DNA of 64,000 bases from Aurelia coerulea. Its lineage: Eukaryota; Cnidaria; Scyphozoa; Semaeostomeae; Ulmaridae. The position numbers and the translations under genes were made by a program. The notes beneath the pieces were generated by a model. The model was not told the origin of the DNA, did no database searches, and saw only the letters and a list, made by a program, of their open reading frames with translations. The DNA lies in assembly GCA_039566865.1 (NCBI GenBank), contig CM076951.1, positions 12,533,484 through 12,597,483 on the forward strand. Direction: 5' to 3'. Shown in pieces: positions 11,864-23,733 of the stretch (position 1 is the first letter of the stretch; every line of letters begins with the position of its first letter).

Positions 11864-13148
11864 GGTATTTACTAAAGTAAGGAATGACCCACAATGACCT
11901 GCAACAACCCAGAACGATCCACAATGATCCACAACGATCCACAACAACCCACAATGACCTACAATGACCTACACAACGACCCACAACCACCAACAACAAT
12001 CAGCAAGAAAAGGATTTTACCATGAAAGATAATGATTACTAGCCTCAACTCCATTATTTGTTGCCTCTTTTCGATTTTTAGACTTTCCTTCATTTCTCAG
12101 CCTGTACTTGTGGTCTTCATTTCGTGCTGAAATTTTCATTTAGCCCCCCTTCCCTAAAAAAATGTCAAGGTCCTACATTGTGATGTAAACAAAACTTACA
12201 GATGATTATTAGGCCAAAATTGCGTACAGAGTAGATGTTACAAATTTTTTCTTATAAGAAATTGGTTTATAATAAACAAGTGCATTAGAATTGTCAAAAA
12301 TCGAATATGTATTCTATTCCTAATGAAGGAGCGACAAGAGAATTGGAGGGTGTGGGGGCATACGGGTATTTTTTTTAAACTGCCCATAAGAAACTCATCT
12401 CTCAGATCGCTGTAAGTTAAGAAACTCTAGTACTGGGAAGGTATATGTTAAGGAACTATTTATAATAGTTATGTCATAGTCATGTCATGTGGCCTTCTTT
12501 TGTTTTCTTTCGAAACTAGATTGCTTGTCACATGCATTTGATGGCCTCTTTCAAAATATTTTTTGTTTTCAAATGTACTCTTCAGTACCGAATAATCGTC
12601 CCCTCTACTTATCAATTTTTGAAAAATTTCCCAAAAACCCCTGGTTTATTCTGGATGTCTTCTTTCACTATTTAATTAATTCTTGGAAAATTGAAATGAT
12701 AGTGAACATAATTTGTGAATACATATGAAAAAGATACGTGTTTTCTAAGAAAACACTTTTTCCAATTTTTCCAATGCCTCCCCCCCCCCCCGGTCGTTCA
12801 AAGCCCCCAACTTGTATTAGATTGAATCATTTTAAGCCCTTGATTATTCTCACCCCTCCCCGTTTATTTGGTACTCGAGAGTAGAAAGAAATCGACCTTT
12901 ATATTTGATCATGGTAGGTCATTCTGGGCCGTTGTGTGGTTCATTGTGGGTTGTTGTGGATCATTGTTGGTCGTTGTGGGTCATTGTGTAGGTCATTGTG
13001 GGTCATTGTGGATCGTTGTGGGTTGTTGCAGGTCGTTGTGGGTCGTTGTGTAGGTCATTGTGGGTCGTTGTGGGTCATTGTGGATCGTTGTGGGTCATTG
13101 TGGATCGTTGCAGGTCATTGTGGGTCATTCCTTACTTTAGTATGTACG
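11864..13148. mobile_element. Foldback element 1 with 10-bp minisatellite arms
   Basis: A 10-bp direct repeat TTTAAAGCTG flanks the element (11854-11863 and 13149-13158). The TIRs read GTATTTACTAAAGTAAGGAA on the left and GTACATACTAAAGTAAGGAA on the complement of the right. Immediately inside lie arms made of tandem ~10-bp units, (A)CAATGACCC/ACAACGATCC at ~11884-11990 and the complementary GGGTCATTGT/GGGTCGTTGT at ~12912-13130, so the arms can fold back on each other. The ~900-bp centre shows no credible gene. It resembles foldback or Rehavkus-like elements, whose TIRs consist of tandem repeats and whose target duplications are 9-10 bp. Confidence 0.85.
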
Positions 13149-13164
13149 TTTAAAGCTGCATGAA

Positions 13165-13730
13165 CTTAAATCTGAGGTTCACAAGACGACCTTACTTACA
13201 ATGCAAGATTTCACTGCGATGATGGAAAACACGAGGTCTGTTGTCAGGATTCTCGACGCTCCTCCCAATGCAAAGATCAATCACAATAGGCAGAAGCTTG
13301 TTCCTGCTGTGAAAGCTGTTCTTCTTTGCGCTAAACATAACATACCTCTCCGCGTTCACATAGATGATTCTAAATTGTATGACACAGAAGATTGTGGGAA
13401 TTTCCAAGCACTCTTTGATTTCAGAGTTGAAAGTGGAGATGCCGTCTTAAAGAAGCATTTTGAATCTGCCACCTATTGATCAAAGACCATTCAAAATGAG
13501 CTGATTTCCTGTTGCACTGATGCTGTCAATGATCAGATAATAAAAGAGATAAAAAGAATGTGGGTTTTATGCCATTCTGGCAGATGAGGTAACTGAATGC
13601 TTCAACAAAGAATAAATGATGTTGGTTCTCAGATATGTCAATCCCCAAGGCCAGATTCAAGAGCGGTTTCTTAAATGCATATATTGTGACATTGGAATTT
13701 CTGGAGCAGCTCTTAACAAATAAGTTATCC
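13165..13730 (+). pseudogene. hAT-type transposase relic (DUF4371-like region)
   Basis: Plus-strand translation, allowing frame changes, gives the order expected of hAT/ZMYM-type transposases: IPLRVHIDDSKL, GNFQALFDFRVESGDAVL, then (after a TGA at 13477-13479) SKTIQNELISCC, then in another frame FYAILADEVTECFNKE, which carries the catalytic-type Asp of ADE(T/V)T, then LRYVNPQGQIQERF and CDIGISGAALNK before another stop. At least one stop and two frameshifts make it a pseudogene. Sequence to ~14240 may include further decayed parts (an open block at 13732-14115) that I could not match. Confidence 0.8.
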
Positions 13731-14240
13731 ATTGTGTGTCATTTTGCTTTACGGCTTAGCTTCTACAGCAAGGAAACATTGTATTTCTGCGATTTTGGAA
13801 TATGAAGCAACAGTTAAGAGGACTATTATTTGTTGTTCAACGTTGCTATCTGGAAATGTTGCTGAAGATGCATGTATTTTCGTATTCTTTGCTTCTATGC
13901 AGTTATTGTTCCACAATCTTCAAAGACAGAGCATATGTGAGCAGAAAATACGACAAGATCTAGTTGTGCTTTTTTTGTGGAAAAGATACACAAAAGATAC
14001 ATCGTCATTTCAGAACCATTTCAGAATCATCAGAAGAATCATAAAAATGTGCCTGAGGTACCGAAACTGGAATTATTGTCAGACAAGGAGAGGGAAATTG
14101 AACTCGACCCTTTGAGATTGAAATGTGATTTCTATCTCAGCCTGATTTCAGCTTTCTTTCCATCGTATTTCTTCAATAATGAATGCAATGAAACTTTCTC
14201 GATAAAAACATTCACATCGCCAATTGCATTGTAGCATTTT

Positions 14241-15114
14241 ACTCTTGCATCCATATTTGAAAGTTTCAGTTACAGTAATGTAAGTCATCAAATTCAATCG
14301 AATTTTAGCTTACTGTGACTCAATAAAGATAATGGGCCCAAAGGAAACATGAATACTGCTACTGAGTCACGTGACTACTCAAGGACAACGGTGTAAGCCG
14401 GGGGCTCCCTACATCATCTTGTTTATAGGAGCATTGGTAGCTGATCTTGCCTCCCTTAGAGTGTGCGAATTGACAAGCCAGTGAAGAATCTCACACCTTC
14501 TGGCTTGATCTCCCTGGCCTTCTTCAAAGCAACCTGTTTCTGATGATAAAACACGAAAGACAATAGCCAAGGATTATTATCTGAAAGGAGTTCACCCAAA
14601 TATGCAGATCCCATTGATATCCCTGCCAAGTTTCATTGATGCCAATATTGACAAGCTTGCAACGGAGAAAATGAGATTACAATTGGCAGGAATTGATTGA
14701 TTTATTTCAAATAAAGCCCAAGAATGTATGAATGTTGATAGTATCTTTAAAATCTGTATGCACTAGACCACCCTCTCTTATTCCGACAGTCTCTGAGTCC
14801 AATAATGTTTCTACCTCTGAAGATATGTCCTGTTTGTTTTTCATGCAAAACAGCAAACTACTTTCAGGACCAAAATATTTCGTTCCCAAAGCACTTTACC
14901 ATCTAGATCTCTCAATAAACAGCTTCGAAGTATCCATCTATATCAATCCTGTCCATACAATAAGGACATTTAACTTCCCCACATCTAATTCCACAGCAAT
15001 CACATGATGACAAAAATCAGATGTTGCATGAATGAAAGGCCTGTATTTGTTCATAAACATGCCACATTGGATTGCTTTATAACTCACATGCTTCTTCTTC
15101 TTCATAAAATATCA
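14241..15114. other. Unassigned, nothing recognised
   Basis: No confident gene, repeat or element end was seen; short frames only. Confidence 0.4.
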
Positions 15115-15184
15115 TTAACCCTATTTTAACTGGGTAACACAAAGTTATTTTCTACTGGGGGGGGGGCGTTTTTGGCTCCCCCCT
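15115..15184. repeat. TTAACCCTA end with G-run hairpin
   Basis: TTAACCCTATTTTAACTGGG, then, 24 bp further, a run of about ten G, CGTTTTTGGCT, and a run of C. It has the same layout as at 8073-8120 and as the ends of the MITE at 34169-34732, so it is probably a solo end of the same element family. Confidence 0.45.
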
Positions 15185-15496
15185 GATTTTCTCCGAAAGT
15201 ATAACAGCTATGACTATTGTTGTATTTTGTGCTTGGAATTTTGCAACGTTTTAGTTTATACTGTTTGTGATACAAAATCCAAGAGCAAGTCCTGCTTTCG
15301 AGTGGCGCAATGTTGGGCCTAATCTGAATTAAGGATAAAGAAACACGAACAACTCTATAATAAGCGTTTTCCCTCTAGATGTTGAATTAAACGTGAATTG
15401 ATATACGTATTCCTTCTTGTACTAAACAAAAAAGGTGTTTGTCCAGTTTATATCCTCTGAGTATGACTATGACAAGATACGAGCGAGCGTTATAAA

Positions 15497-15761
15497 TGTC
15501 CAACGATAACGATGTCTTCGGCCCTGCGGCGATTTGAAGTTCGATGAGTAATCCGATACGTTGAATAAAGTCTAGTCTTGACTATTTACAATGATATACA
15601 ATCTTTCTTGCATGATATGTTGTCTGTTGTGCTGAGTTTTGACGTTCTCCGTTGTGCTGAATTATACCTTCTTCGTTATGCTGATTTCTCTCCATGAATG
15701 AATGTCTCCTTACTTGATGGGCGTATCTCGTCATAGGGAGACCAAAATCAAAAATACAACA
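15497..15761 (-). repeat. BEL/Pao 3' LTR
   Basis: Nearly identical in order to 17326-17586 (shared blocks such as gagtaatccgat, gaataaagtctagtcttga and ctctccatgaatgaatgtct). It carries AATAAA on the plus strand. The outer boundary near 15497 is approximate. Confidence 0.85.
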
Positions 15762-15838
15762 CACTCCCCCCTAATTGACCCAGTCAATTAGAGAGGTTCC
15801 TATTTACACAAAAAAATATTACATAAAGCAAAAAGTGT

Positions 15839-16530
15839 TTATTGTCCTTGAATGTTCTCAATAACCTCTTCATCTCTAACTGGTGTGATCTGGACTTCAT
15901 CTTGATGTTCATTTTCAATAAGTTTGTTGTCCGGAATATCTTCAACCAATCCTTGCACTTCTAATGGATACAACTTCTGTATCGGGCACATGATGTAAAT
16001 TTTCTTTCCAGATTTATCATGAATCAAGACTTGTACTGCACAAACTGTTCCATCCTTCCCTGGAAGGAGGCGTGTGATTTTTCCCAAGACCCAACGTTGT
16101 CTTGGTAGCATGTCTTTGTAAACTGTAACGATGTCCCCGACTTGAGCGACTCGTTTAACTGACTTGTTCTTGGTACTGGCATGTTCTCGTAACGAAGTTA
16201 GGTATTCCTTTTTCCAACGATCAAGTAATGTATTCAAATAATTAGCGCGATTTGTCAGTTTAACCTGGTCCGTATTCTTAACGTCCGACAAAATCGATCG
16301 CCTGTCCAATAATCTACGTCCGGACACTAGACATAATGGTGTGAGCGGCGGCTCAGTAACATCTTAGGACACCCTCTGTTTCAATTGATAATGTTTCTAG
16401 TTCCTCATATGTTAGACGTGCATTTCCTGGCGTTTTGTGCAAACATCTCTTAGCAAGCTTGACTGCGAATTTTGACCAAACAATTTTGCACGAATTGCTT
16501 TTGTACTTTTGTGTCCCCTAAAATCCACCA
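15839..16530 (-). pseudogene. BEL/Pao integrase C-terminus (DUF5641-like) and adjoining pol scraps
   Basis: The minus strand from 16327 to 15839 is open for 162 codons: GRRLLDRRSI, then VGDIVTVYKDMLPRQRWVLGKI, the small C-terminal domain found after BEL/Pao integrases (DUF5641-like), then an acidic tail. Upstream, allowing a frameshift near 16365, come KRCLHKTPGNARLTYEELET and EPPLTPLCLVSGRR, the end of the integrase core. Further upstream is the RNase H piece SVHCWTDPQVVLWWI. The join between RNase H and integrase near 16470 marks a large internal deletion. The protein is therefore not functional. Confidence 0.85.
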
Positions 16531-16567
16531 CAGAACTACCTGTGGATCAGTCCAACAATGCACGGAA

Positions 16568-17340
16568 TCAATCGTCAAACATGGATTCAGGGCGTTTTTG
16601 AATAGCGGTAATCAATTGTGACAACATCAAAGCAGCCATTAATTCAAGGCGTGGGAATGTTTCTTCCTTCAATGGTGTTATGCGAGTTTTGGCAGAGACT
16701 AAACGCACACAAATACCTGTTTTTGTCTCAATTCGGAGAGAAATGCAAGCACCGTAAGCAATTTTGCTCGCATCAGCGAACCCGTGGAGTTGAATGGCCG
16801 TTATGTCATGAATTTCAATATCACCCAGCAGGGAGCGATCATATTCAATGCTGGAAACCTTGGCAATGTCATTTACGATATTGCGCCATTTCTCACAAAT
16901 TTCCTCTGGTAAACAACTGTCCCAGTCTATTTTCAGCTTGCAAATTTCTTGAAAGATTTCTTTCAACGGCACAATGACTGGAGACAAAAGTCCTAACGGA
17001 TCGTAAAACCTCGCGGTCGTGCTTGATACCGTGCGTTTTGTTGGCGGCTCTTGTTTAGTTGCTTCAATGAAAGGAGACAAGTCAAATTTGAATTTGTCGG
17101 TAGTTTTGTTCCACGAGATTCCTAAAACTTTGGCCTTGTCATCGTTACAAACGATATTTGATGCATGTTTTCCGAAACTTTCCTCATCTTCTGAAATTTC
17201 GAAATTTTCTTCGTTTTCGTTACATTTTGGACTTGTTGCATTTTCACTCGAATTTTTGATGCGGTCTGAAAGCGATTTGCTGTTTGTACCCAATTTCGTC
17301 ATGTTAAAGCCTCCTTGTGAAAATTGTTGTACAACAATGT
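16568..17340 (-). pseudogene. BEL/Pao reverse transcriptase end and RNase H region
   Basis: On the minus strand 17302-16568 is open for 244 codons, and the frame extends upstream as QGGFNMTKLGTNSK, characteristic of BEL/Pao polyproteins after the reverse transcriptase catalytic core. Next come KVLGISWNKTTDKFKF, TARFYDPLGLLSPV (Pao-type connection), HGFADASKIAYGACI (first Asp region of RNase H) and LELMAALMLSQL. The catalytic reverse transcriptase block is absent because the LTR abuts directly upstream. It ends at a stop, and RNase H homology then continues in another frame. Confidence 0.9.
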
Positions 17341-17586
17341 ATCCGACTCTGCGGCGATGTGAAGTTTGATGAGTAATCCGATATGTTGAATAAAGTCTAG
17401 TCTTGATTATTTACAATGATATACAATCTTTCTTGTATGATACATTGTCCGTTGTGCTGAGTTTTGACGTTCTCCGTTGTGCTGAATTATACGTTCTTCG
17501 TTATGCTGATTTCTCTCCATGAATGAATGTCTCCTAAGTTGATGGGCGTATTTCGTCATAGGTAGACCAAAATAAAAAATACAGCA
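17326..17586 (-). repeat. BEL/Pao 5' LTR
   Basis: Direct repeat of the LTR at 15497-15761 with scattered substitutions, so the insertion is not very recent. The inner boundary (~17326-17340) runs straight into pol, showing that the primer-binding site and gag were deleted. Confidence 0.83.
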
Positions 17587-18008
17587 ACTATTAAACCTGC
17601 ACTCTGTCATAATTGAACAAAGGAGAATCTAAAAATAGCATTAAACAATCAAAATTCAACCAAATACGATGCAAATTTTGATGAAATTGAGCAATTTGCA
17701 AAAAAGGGCACATTACTAGCAAATATCTGAATAAAATCGGCAAGAAACATCCAAATGCCTGCTTGATAGCATTCATTTGTAGTTTCATATGGTTGCATAC
17801 GGATATTTTTGGTTTCTAATTAATTAACTAATCAATTGACAACAATTTGATTCAATGCAAAAATTGCTTGCTCAATAATTATGATTAAAAACCATTAATT
17901 TCGCATATAATTGGCGAGATCAAGTACCTTTATCGATATTTGAAGTGATTCCATGAGTTTTGCATGCAAAAACTGCTAATTAATTAGGAATATGACGCCA
18001 GAAAGGTT
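17587..18008. other. AT-rich spacer, nothing recognised
   Basis: Rich in taattaattaac-type motifs. No gene or repeat assigned. Confidence 0.4.
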
Positions 18009-19340
18009 TACTGGGTGTCCCAAAAAAACGCAACAGATTTGATCAAGCTTAGCGATAAAGAGGTTCACTAAATTCAACTGAAATGTATTGTATAATAATC
18101 TTCTATAGTTCAAAAGAACGGTGATACTTTGCTTGAGCTTGTTAGTCGCCTGGTTGTTGAGAATTTTGTGTTGAAAGTCCAAATTTGTCATCAGCCCTAA
18201 ACCAGAGGTTTTGAAGAAAACGGCCTAAAGAAGCCACTCCAAAGGGGAATCACCGAAATCATAGGGAGTCGTATACAATAGATCTGTTGAAAGTTTTTTG
18301 CCCTGATTAACTTTTCAAATGTTTTACAGTTAAACAGATACTTTACATTGCATTTTTCGTGCAAAGCAAACCTTGAAAAAGACGGAAAAAGCTGCTAAGG
18401 AACGTTTTACGTGCTCTCCATCAATTTCACCGAATAAGAGTATAACTATGGGCAAGCTGAAACAAGACCAGCGTGCTTGGATCTGCATAGAAATTGTTTG
18501 ACTAAATAATGCCCATCAGGTCAGGCGGTCTTGGGCAAACCACTGGCCCGGAGTGAAGCACCTGCCCTTTTAACAATAGTCCATAACTTCAAAAAATATC
18601 AAGAGCTTGGAACGAATACGAACCTTAATGAAGGTAAAAGTGGGCGTCGGAGAACAGCAAGGTCTGCAGAGAGCATTCAGCGGGTGCGCCGGTCACTGCA
18701 ACGAAATGGGATTACGTCGACAAGAAGGAATGGGCTTGGGTTATCGAAAAATTTGTTCAATAGAATAGTTTGCTGTGACCTCCGCTTCTATCCATATGCT
18801 CTGATCACAAGCCAGGCATTGTGTCCCCAAGACGCTTGATTGTGGCTAGGATTTTTTTGTCAATGGTTTGTGCAAAATTGTGAAGAGGATGAACATTTTC
18901 TTCCAAACCTAATAACATCAGATGAGGCAATATTTTCACTAAATTCAGAAGTAAATACAAAAACACCGTAAAATATTCCAAATATGGACAAGGCGATACA
19001 CTTGACCTTTACATTGGGCACCAACAGGGCACATCACAATTAATGGTTTGGGTTGGCCTGACAGGGGATGGCAGGGTTTTAGAACCACATTTTATTAATG
19101 GGAATATGGACTCAAGAGAATATAATCGGATTGTCAGATATAATGTTGTCCAAAGGCAATTCGATGCTTTGGGAATAAACCCTGAAAATGTTTTATATCA
19201 ACAAGATAGGGCCCCTGCCCGTATGAGTAATCAATCCATGCAGTATCTTTGGGGCCAATTCCTTTGAAAAGTGATCAGCGAAAGGGGGGATGTGTTATGG
19301 CCTCTGAGATCACCAGATCTTGTAGTCTTAGGCCCTGTTG
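18009..19340 (+). pseudogene. Tc1/mariner-like transposase relic with one TIR-like end
   Basis: CTGGGTGTCCCAAAAAAACG near 18009 is a typical mariner-like terminus. Downstream, decayed coding sequence shows KSGRRRTARSAESIQRVRRS and STRRNGLGLSKNLFNRIV (DNA-binding helix-turn-helix region), then DLRFYPY. Further on are SDEAIFSLNSEVNT (second catalytic Asp region), VWVGLTGDGRVLEPHFI (from 19043), VLYQQDRAPAR (the 'QQDGAPAH' block) and DVLWPLRSPDL. Several stops and frameshifts break the gene, and the final catalytic position appears lost. The right terminal repeat was not found. Confidence 0.85.
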
Positions 19341-19344
19341 AAAC

Positions 19345-21125
19345 ATTGAACTTCTCATGTGACGAACTAAATTAATTGCTTAAGTGTGATAACTGAATCC
19401 ATTACGTACGGCAGATTCTATTTAGTGTGGCAAGGTCAATTTGGCACAGCAGCTCTTGTCGAACTTTGCGACTAAAGTGTGACACGGTTTCAAACGTTGA
19501 GCTCGTTATGTGCCAAACCAAATGCATAATTAATTTTATTTATTTTCCTTCCCATAAACCAAGAGCAGTAGCAATCTACGCATGCAAAATGTTCTTATGA
19601 TCAGTGTTGCTGACGTTAGAGCCCAAAAGCCTGGAGCCTTCAAAGCCCAAGAGCCTAAAGCCCAAAAGTCTTGAGCCCTTAGAGCCCAGGAGCCTATACA
19701 CATTGAGGCAAAAGGGCTCTAGGAGCCCAAAGGCAAGTTGCCTTTCCAGCCGCTCGAGATAAGCCATTACAAGAAGTAGGCCAATTTTTTTCATTACATC
19801 CTCAGGACAGATTTAAAACAACATTTACGGGTCAGAAATCCAAGAAAAACAAGAAATTAGACAAGATTCTGATGGGCCTAAATTGGCCTAAGTCAACAAA
19901 AATAAGAAACTTTCTTCAGAGCATTCGACATGAAATTGTTTGTGTTTCTCATTCTACTGGAAATGACAGAATGAAGAACACAAGCATTCATGCTGAGAGA
20001 TGTGGGAAAATTTTTGTATTTTCGTTTATTTGGGCCAATCAGAATCTTCCGCCTTCTCGTAGAAATGACGTCTCCAATAGGAAAAGAAAAGTTAATTTAA
20101 GGCAAATTCTACCTCCCAATAATCCTCCCTTGTACCTCCGTTTTAAATCGGAGAAATGGTTGTGGAGTTGCCAAACTTGTCTGTCTTGGAATTTTACAAA
20201 ATTTTCAAAGTGAGGTACCGAGCCCGAAAGTGCTTCATCAGGTACCCTGATGAGTGATTAAGGGCTGAGTTTTGTATTTGAATCAACAGGAAACACGAGG
20301 TTGGACACCCCCCCCCAAAAGTTATACACCTTTCCCCTTAAGTGCTAGAATTCTACACCAGGTGAGCCAAAAAATGGGACATTTGTCAACCCATATTTGA
20401 ATGAAAAACAAGTCAAATTGCTGGTGAATAGTTTCTCTTGTATAGAAAATTTCTGCTTCCCAACAATGATAAGAAAATTAATTGTCGCCAAGGGATGAAA
20501 ATTAAATTACATCCATTTTTCATCTTGTGCTCTAACAAAATGTATGAGTTAGTTGTTTTGGTGGTACAGATGCTCTAACAAATGATGTAACACTACATTT
20601 GTCATGATCTAGAATCTCACGTGCACGAAGATAGAGCGAAACTCATATCTTAGGAATCTTGCCAAACACTATTTCATTAGATTAGCTCATAATTATGGAA
20701 GGAAAAGACCGATTTCAACTAAACAAATGTTGATGTCTAGGTTAGTTTATGCATCTGGTTTTAAAGAACGAATTTTCAAAAGTAAACCACATCAATTAAG
20801 ATTAGAAAAGACCCAATCTCCACCCAGTGACAATGCAGGTTCTCCGTGAACTGCAACACCTACATTATCAACAACAGATACCCTAGGGAACGAGGTTGGC
20901 AAAGATCCCATCTTTTTTCTGACGAACCGGTAGAAGTATAGACCAACAATTATATGTACCCTGGAAAATACGATGCAGAGGGTTGTTGGTAAAGATTAAT
21001 GAAAGTCCTTCTTAGCAGGAGCAAACTTGGGTAGCAGGAACAAACTTTTAATTACGATTGTGTCCATTAAATTGTTAACATAATATCAAATAATTTGTAA
21101 CTCGGAAATCACTTTTGCTGCTTAC
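19345..21125. other. Unassigned, with low-complexity tract
   Basis: 19615-19735 is a degenerate tract of agcccaaaagcctggagcc-like units. A palindromic ggtacc...ggtacc hairpin lies at 20215-20245. The remainder shows nothing I can assign. Confidence 0.45.
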
Positions 21126-21130
21126 CCATG

Positions 21131-21212
21131 GTGATTTGGGATCTAGAAATTGGTCAATTAATCAACACAGTTAATTGATACAATTAATTGATTTCTAAAT
21201 CCCAAATCCCTT
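21131..21212. repeat. Imperfect palindrome (hairpin-forming)
   Basis: GATTTGGGATCTAGAAATTGG on one side pairs imperfectly with ATTGATTTCTAAATCCCAAATC on the other, with taattaattg repeats between. It could be a tiny MITE or a decayed foldback. Confidence 0.5.
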
Positions 21213-21659
21213 CGAAAAAGTTTTCTCTATCTCCATTCATGTCGATTCTTTAGAAAATTTATCATAATTATTTTATCGTTCTCCATGTTTTTAAGAAAGA
21301 AATTTTTTTGGAAACTTGCGTCCATCTCTAAAAATTGAAAAGAGAAAAATTTGCAAAAAATCCTGTAATCTAATTCAGGCTTTCTGTTAAAGATTAAGTC
21401 ATGAATCTTCAAAATCAGGTCAGTGTACGATTTATTGTGGCCTGCCAAACGTGCATGATCTACTTTGGTGCACCCAAACTTAAAGTGAGGACACCTTATT
21501 AATTCGTTGGAAGACAACCTGTTTAAATTGTCACTTCTTCTTTTTTAGATGTCTATCATTCTGCCTGTCAAAAATAGCATCATGAAATTTATAAAGCTTG
21601 TAGAAGAAAAAATGATTTGCGCTAAAAAAGCAGAAGCAAACATAAAAATAGCTCAAGGA

Positions 21660-22195
21660 AAACAAAAGAATATTACAAGGAACAAAAATTGGCGCCTGGA
21701 AAGAGGATTGTGAAGTTTACTGTCGGACAAAAGGTTCTCTTGTACAATGCAAGGAAGAGGACGCGACAAGGTGATCCTCTATCAAAAAGCTGATCAGGAC
21801 CTCACATCATTCGTGAAGTAATTGGAAACAAACATGTACGTCTTGACAACAACAAAGTAAAGAGGAATATAAACCATTTGAAGCCATGGATTTTTCCAGA
21901 TTCCGATGAAGAAAAAACAACAGAAGAATCTCCAAGCGAAACTAAACAAGAAGACATTGGAAGCAATGCTAAAAATCTCGAAGAAACTATGGAAACTTCA
22001 ACTAAATCCACAAAAAAGACGACCATGAAAAGAGAGCAGATTAGGGAGCAGAACATCGACGTTGGAAGTGAAAGAATTGAAAAGAGTTGCAGTGAAACAA
22101 ATGATATGCACAGTCCACAGGCAAAGATTAGCAAGGAACGCAAAAGCAGGTGTCATGGTGGCCGCATGCACGTTTCGCTGCTGCTAAATGTTTGA
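21660..22195 (+). pseudogene. Integrase C-terminal tail (Ty3/gypsy- or transposon-like) relic
   Basis: In one plus-strand frame: KEYYKEQKLAPGKRIVKFTVGQ, VLLYNARKRTRQGDPLSKS, a TGA where a Trp is usual, SGPHIIREVIGNKHVRLDNN and INHLKPW, followed by an acidic, Lys-rich tail to 22193. The pattern 'VGQKVLLYN...GP(Y/H)II.EV.......L.N' is the chromo-like C-terminal region found after Ty3/gypsy-type integrases. A frameshift lies just upstream and the catalytic core is absent. Confidence 0.72.
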
Positions 22196-22199
22196 GGCT

Positions 22200-23381
22200 A
22201 GTGCCATAGTTGCTGTGAAATGCAGAGCTGCAAAAAGTATCGGAACCTGGGAACTAGGTTCCCAGAAAATTTCCAGCCTTGGCAGAAATTTTTCAAGAAA
22301 ATTTTGCTCAAACAAGGAGAAAATAATTGCTTTTTACAATTTCTTTCAAAAAGAGAAAACTTATTTGATTTTCTATACTTGATCATAATCCCCAGTAAAA
22401 ATGCAAGATTACAGCCTTGCACACATCAGTATGGCATGAATTCCCAAGAAGTCTTAAGAATTCTTAAGAATTGTCAAGAATTCTTCACATAATTGATGAA
22501 ATTCTCTAGAGGTACACGAAGGACTAAAATCTTCAACCAAGAAATCTTGGGGGAGAAACAGTGTCAATGTATGCATAAGGTCTGTACTGAAAAAGAATAT
22601 TCACAATACAAAATGCTTATTTAACTTGCAATGAATGGGACTTTCTCATTTTTGTAGACATTGTTCCAAGGACTTTGAAAAGCCCTTACATTACAGTGTG
22701 CACCCTGAATAGGCTTATTTTTTTAAATTTACATTTAGAAAATTTTATTACCTGAAATTCTTGTGCTGCAGCCATACAGTAGCATTGCTTAACACACCTT
22801 TTTTTACAGTACAGGTCTCAGTATAAATTATGGTCTCTTGGCCAGAAAGTTTTAAATTTTGTAGAATTCTTGTTTAATATAGTCACAGTCCTTCATGCCT
22901 CAGGAGAATATTAAGAATCCTTAATAATGTACACAAGGCTGCACTGTACAAATCATAATTCTAGAAACCTAAATTACAACAAATTTGCTTTCATTCCAAA
23001 GTACAGCACAAACATTTCAAAATACTTCACTATTTTAGTAAATACAAAATACTGCTTCTTCATGAAAAGTTAAGCAGTTTCAGTTCAGACCATTATATTG
23101 ACATGTATTTATGTGTTCTCCCATTCTTGCTTTCAGCAATTTTAGCCACATTTGAACCAAGATTGAATAGATAAACAGATTATGTAATTTTGCATTTTGA
23201 TTTAATAATATGTTTTTATGACTGAGTCTAGAAACTTGTGAAATTGTCCAAAACATTTTCTTCTAGATAAAAAGTACACGTTTACCAAATGGCAAATGAT
23301 TTACATGAAAATTTCAGAGTTTGAGGTCTTGTAGAATATTCCCCAATTGACTATGGATTTTACAATTCTATATCTAAAAAC
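22200..23381. other. AT-rich, unassigned
   Basis: A short palindromic tctaggttcccagaaa-type motif occurs around 22250 and recurs near 23850. Otherwise no genes or element ends were seen. Confidence 0.4.
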
Positions 23382-23389
23382 TCTACTAG

Positions 23390-23733
23390 CAGTGGCGTCA
23401 CCACTGGGTATAGGTTGGGTAAGAATTTTCTGAGAAATGTCAAATCTCCCATTATAGCATTGGCAAATACTTTGGCAATTATAGAATCAGGGGATGCATT
23501 CTAAGGGGATGTTTCGGGGATGTTTCTTCAAAAAAATTTCCTTGCGCTCTGATTTATAGGATAACTGTCACAAAACTATCAAAGTTTCCTTGTCGCTAAT
23601 GGCAAGCATGATATTGGGAAATGCATTCTGGGCCAAAGTAAAGTGCATGGCCCGAAAATTTTTCTGGGGGCTTGGCCCCCAAACCCCCTCATTTCAATGC
23701 CTCCCCACTTAATATACTCTGGCCACGCCACTG
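23390..23733. mobile_element. hAT-type MITE, 8-bp target duplication
   Basis: It starts CAGTGGCGT and ends ACGCCACTG. It is flanked by TCTACTAG (23382-23389) and TCTACTAC (23734-23741), an 8-bp duplication with one mismatch. The 344-bp interior contains a 'gggggcttggcccccaaacccccc' stretch but no gene. CAGTGGCG ends with 8-bp duplications are typical of hAT MITEs. Confidence 0.87.

Larger units (their letters stand above)
15497..17586 (-). mobile_element. Internally deleted BEL/Pao LTR retrotransposon
   Basis: Two direct repeats of ~260 bp (15497-15761 and ~17326-17586) bracket a ~1.56-kb interior that reads on the minus strand as pieces of BEL/Pao pol. On that strand the LTR starts TG(T/C)TGTATTTTT. 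A purine-rich tract (aattaggggggagtg) directly precedes the 3' LTR, as expected for a polypurine tract. The interior lacks gag, protease, most of the reverse transcriptase, part of RNase H and most of the integrase. The 5' LTR runs almost directly into the middle of pol. It is therefore a non-autonomous deletion derivative. Confidence 0.88.

Noticed and set aside
11796..11999. Minus-strand ORF and 12868-13163 plus-strand ORFs rich in Val-Gly-His-Cys-Arg-Ser-Leu-Trp
   Set aside because: Translation of the foldback minisatellite arms.
20213..20250. Second hammerhead-like hairpin (CUGAUGA followed by AGCACUUUCGGGCU on the minus strand)
   Set aside because: The GAAA core element is missing (CGGUA in its place) and no cleavage triplet pairs correctly; at best a decayed copy.
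21227..21517. Minus-strand frame beginning with CPHFKFGCTKVDHARLAGH
   Set aside because: A zinc-finger-like look over ~55 codons, but no splice support or family match, and the second half is low-complexity; not strong enough to list.
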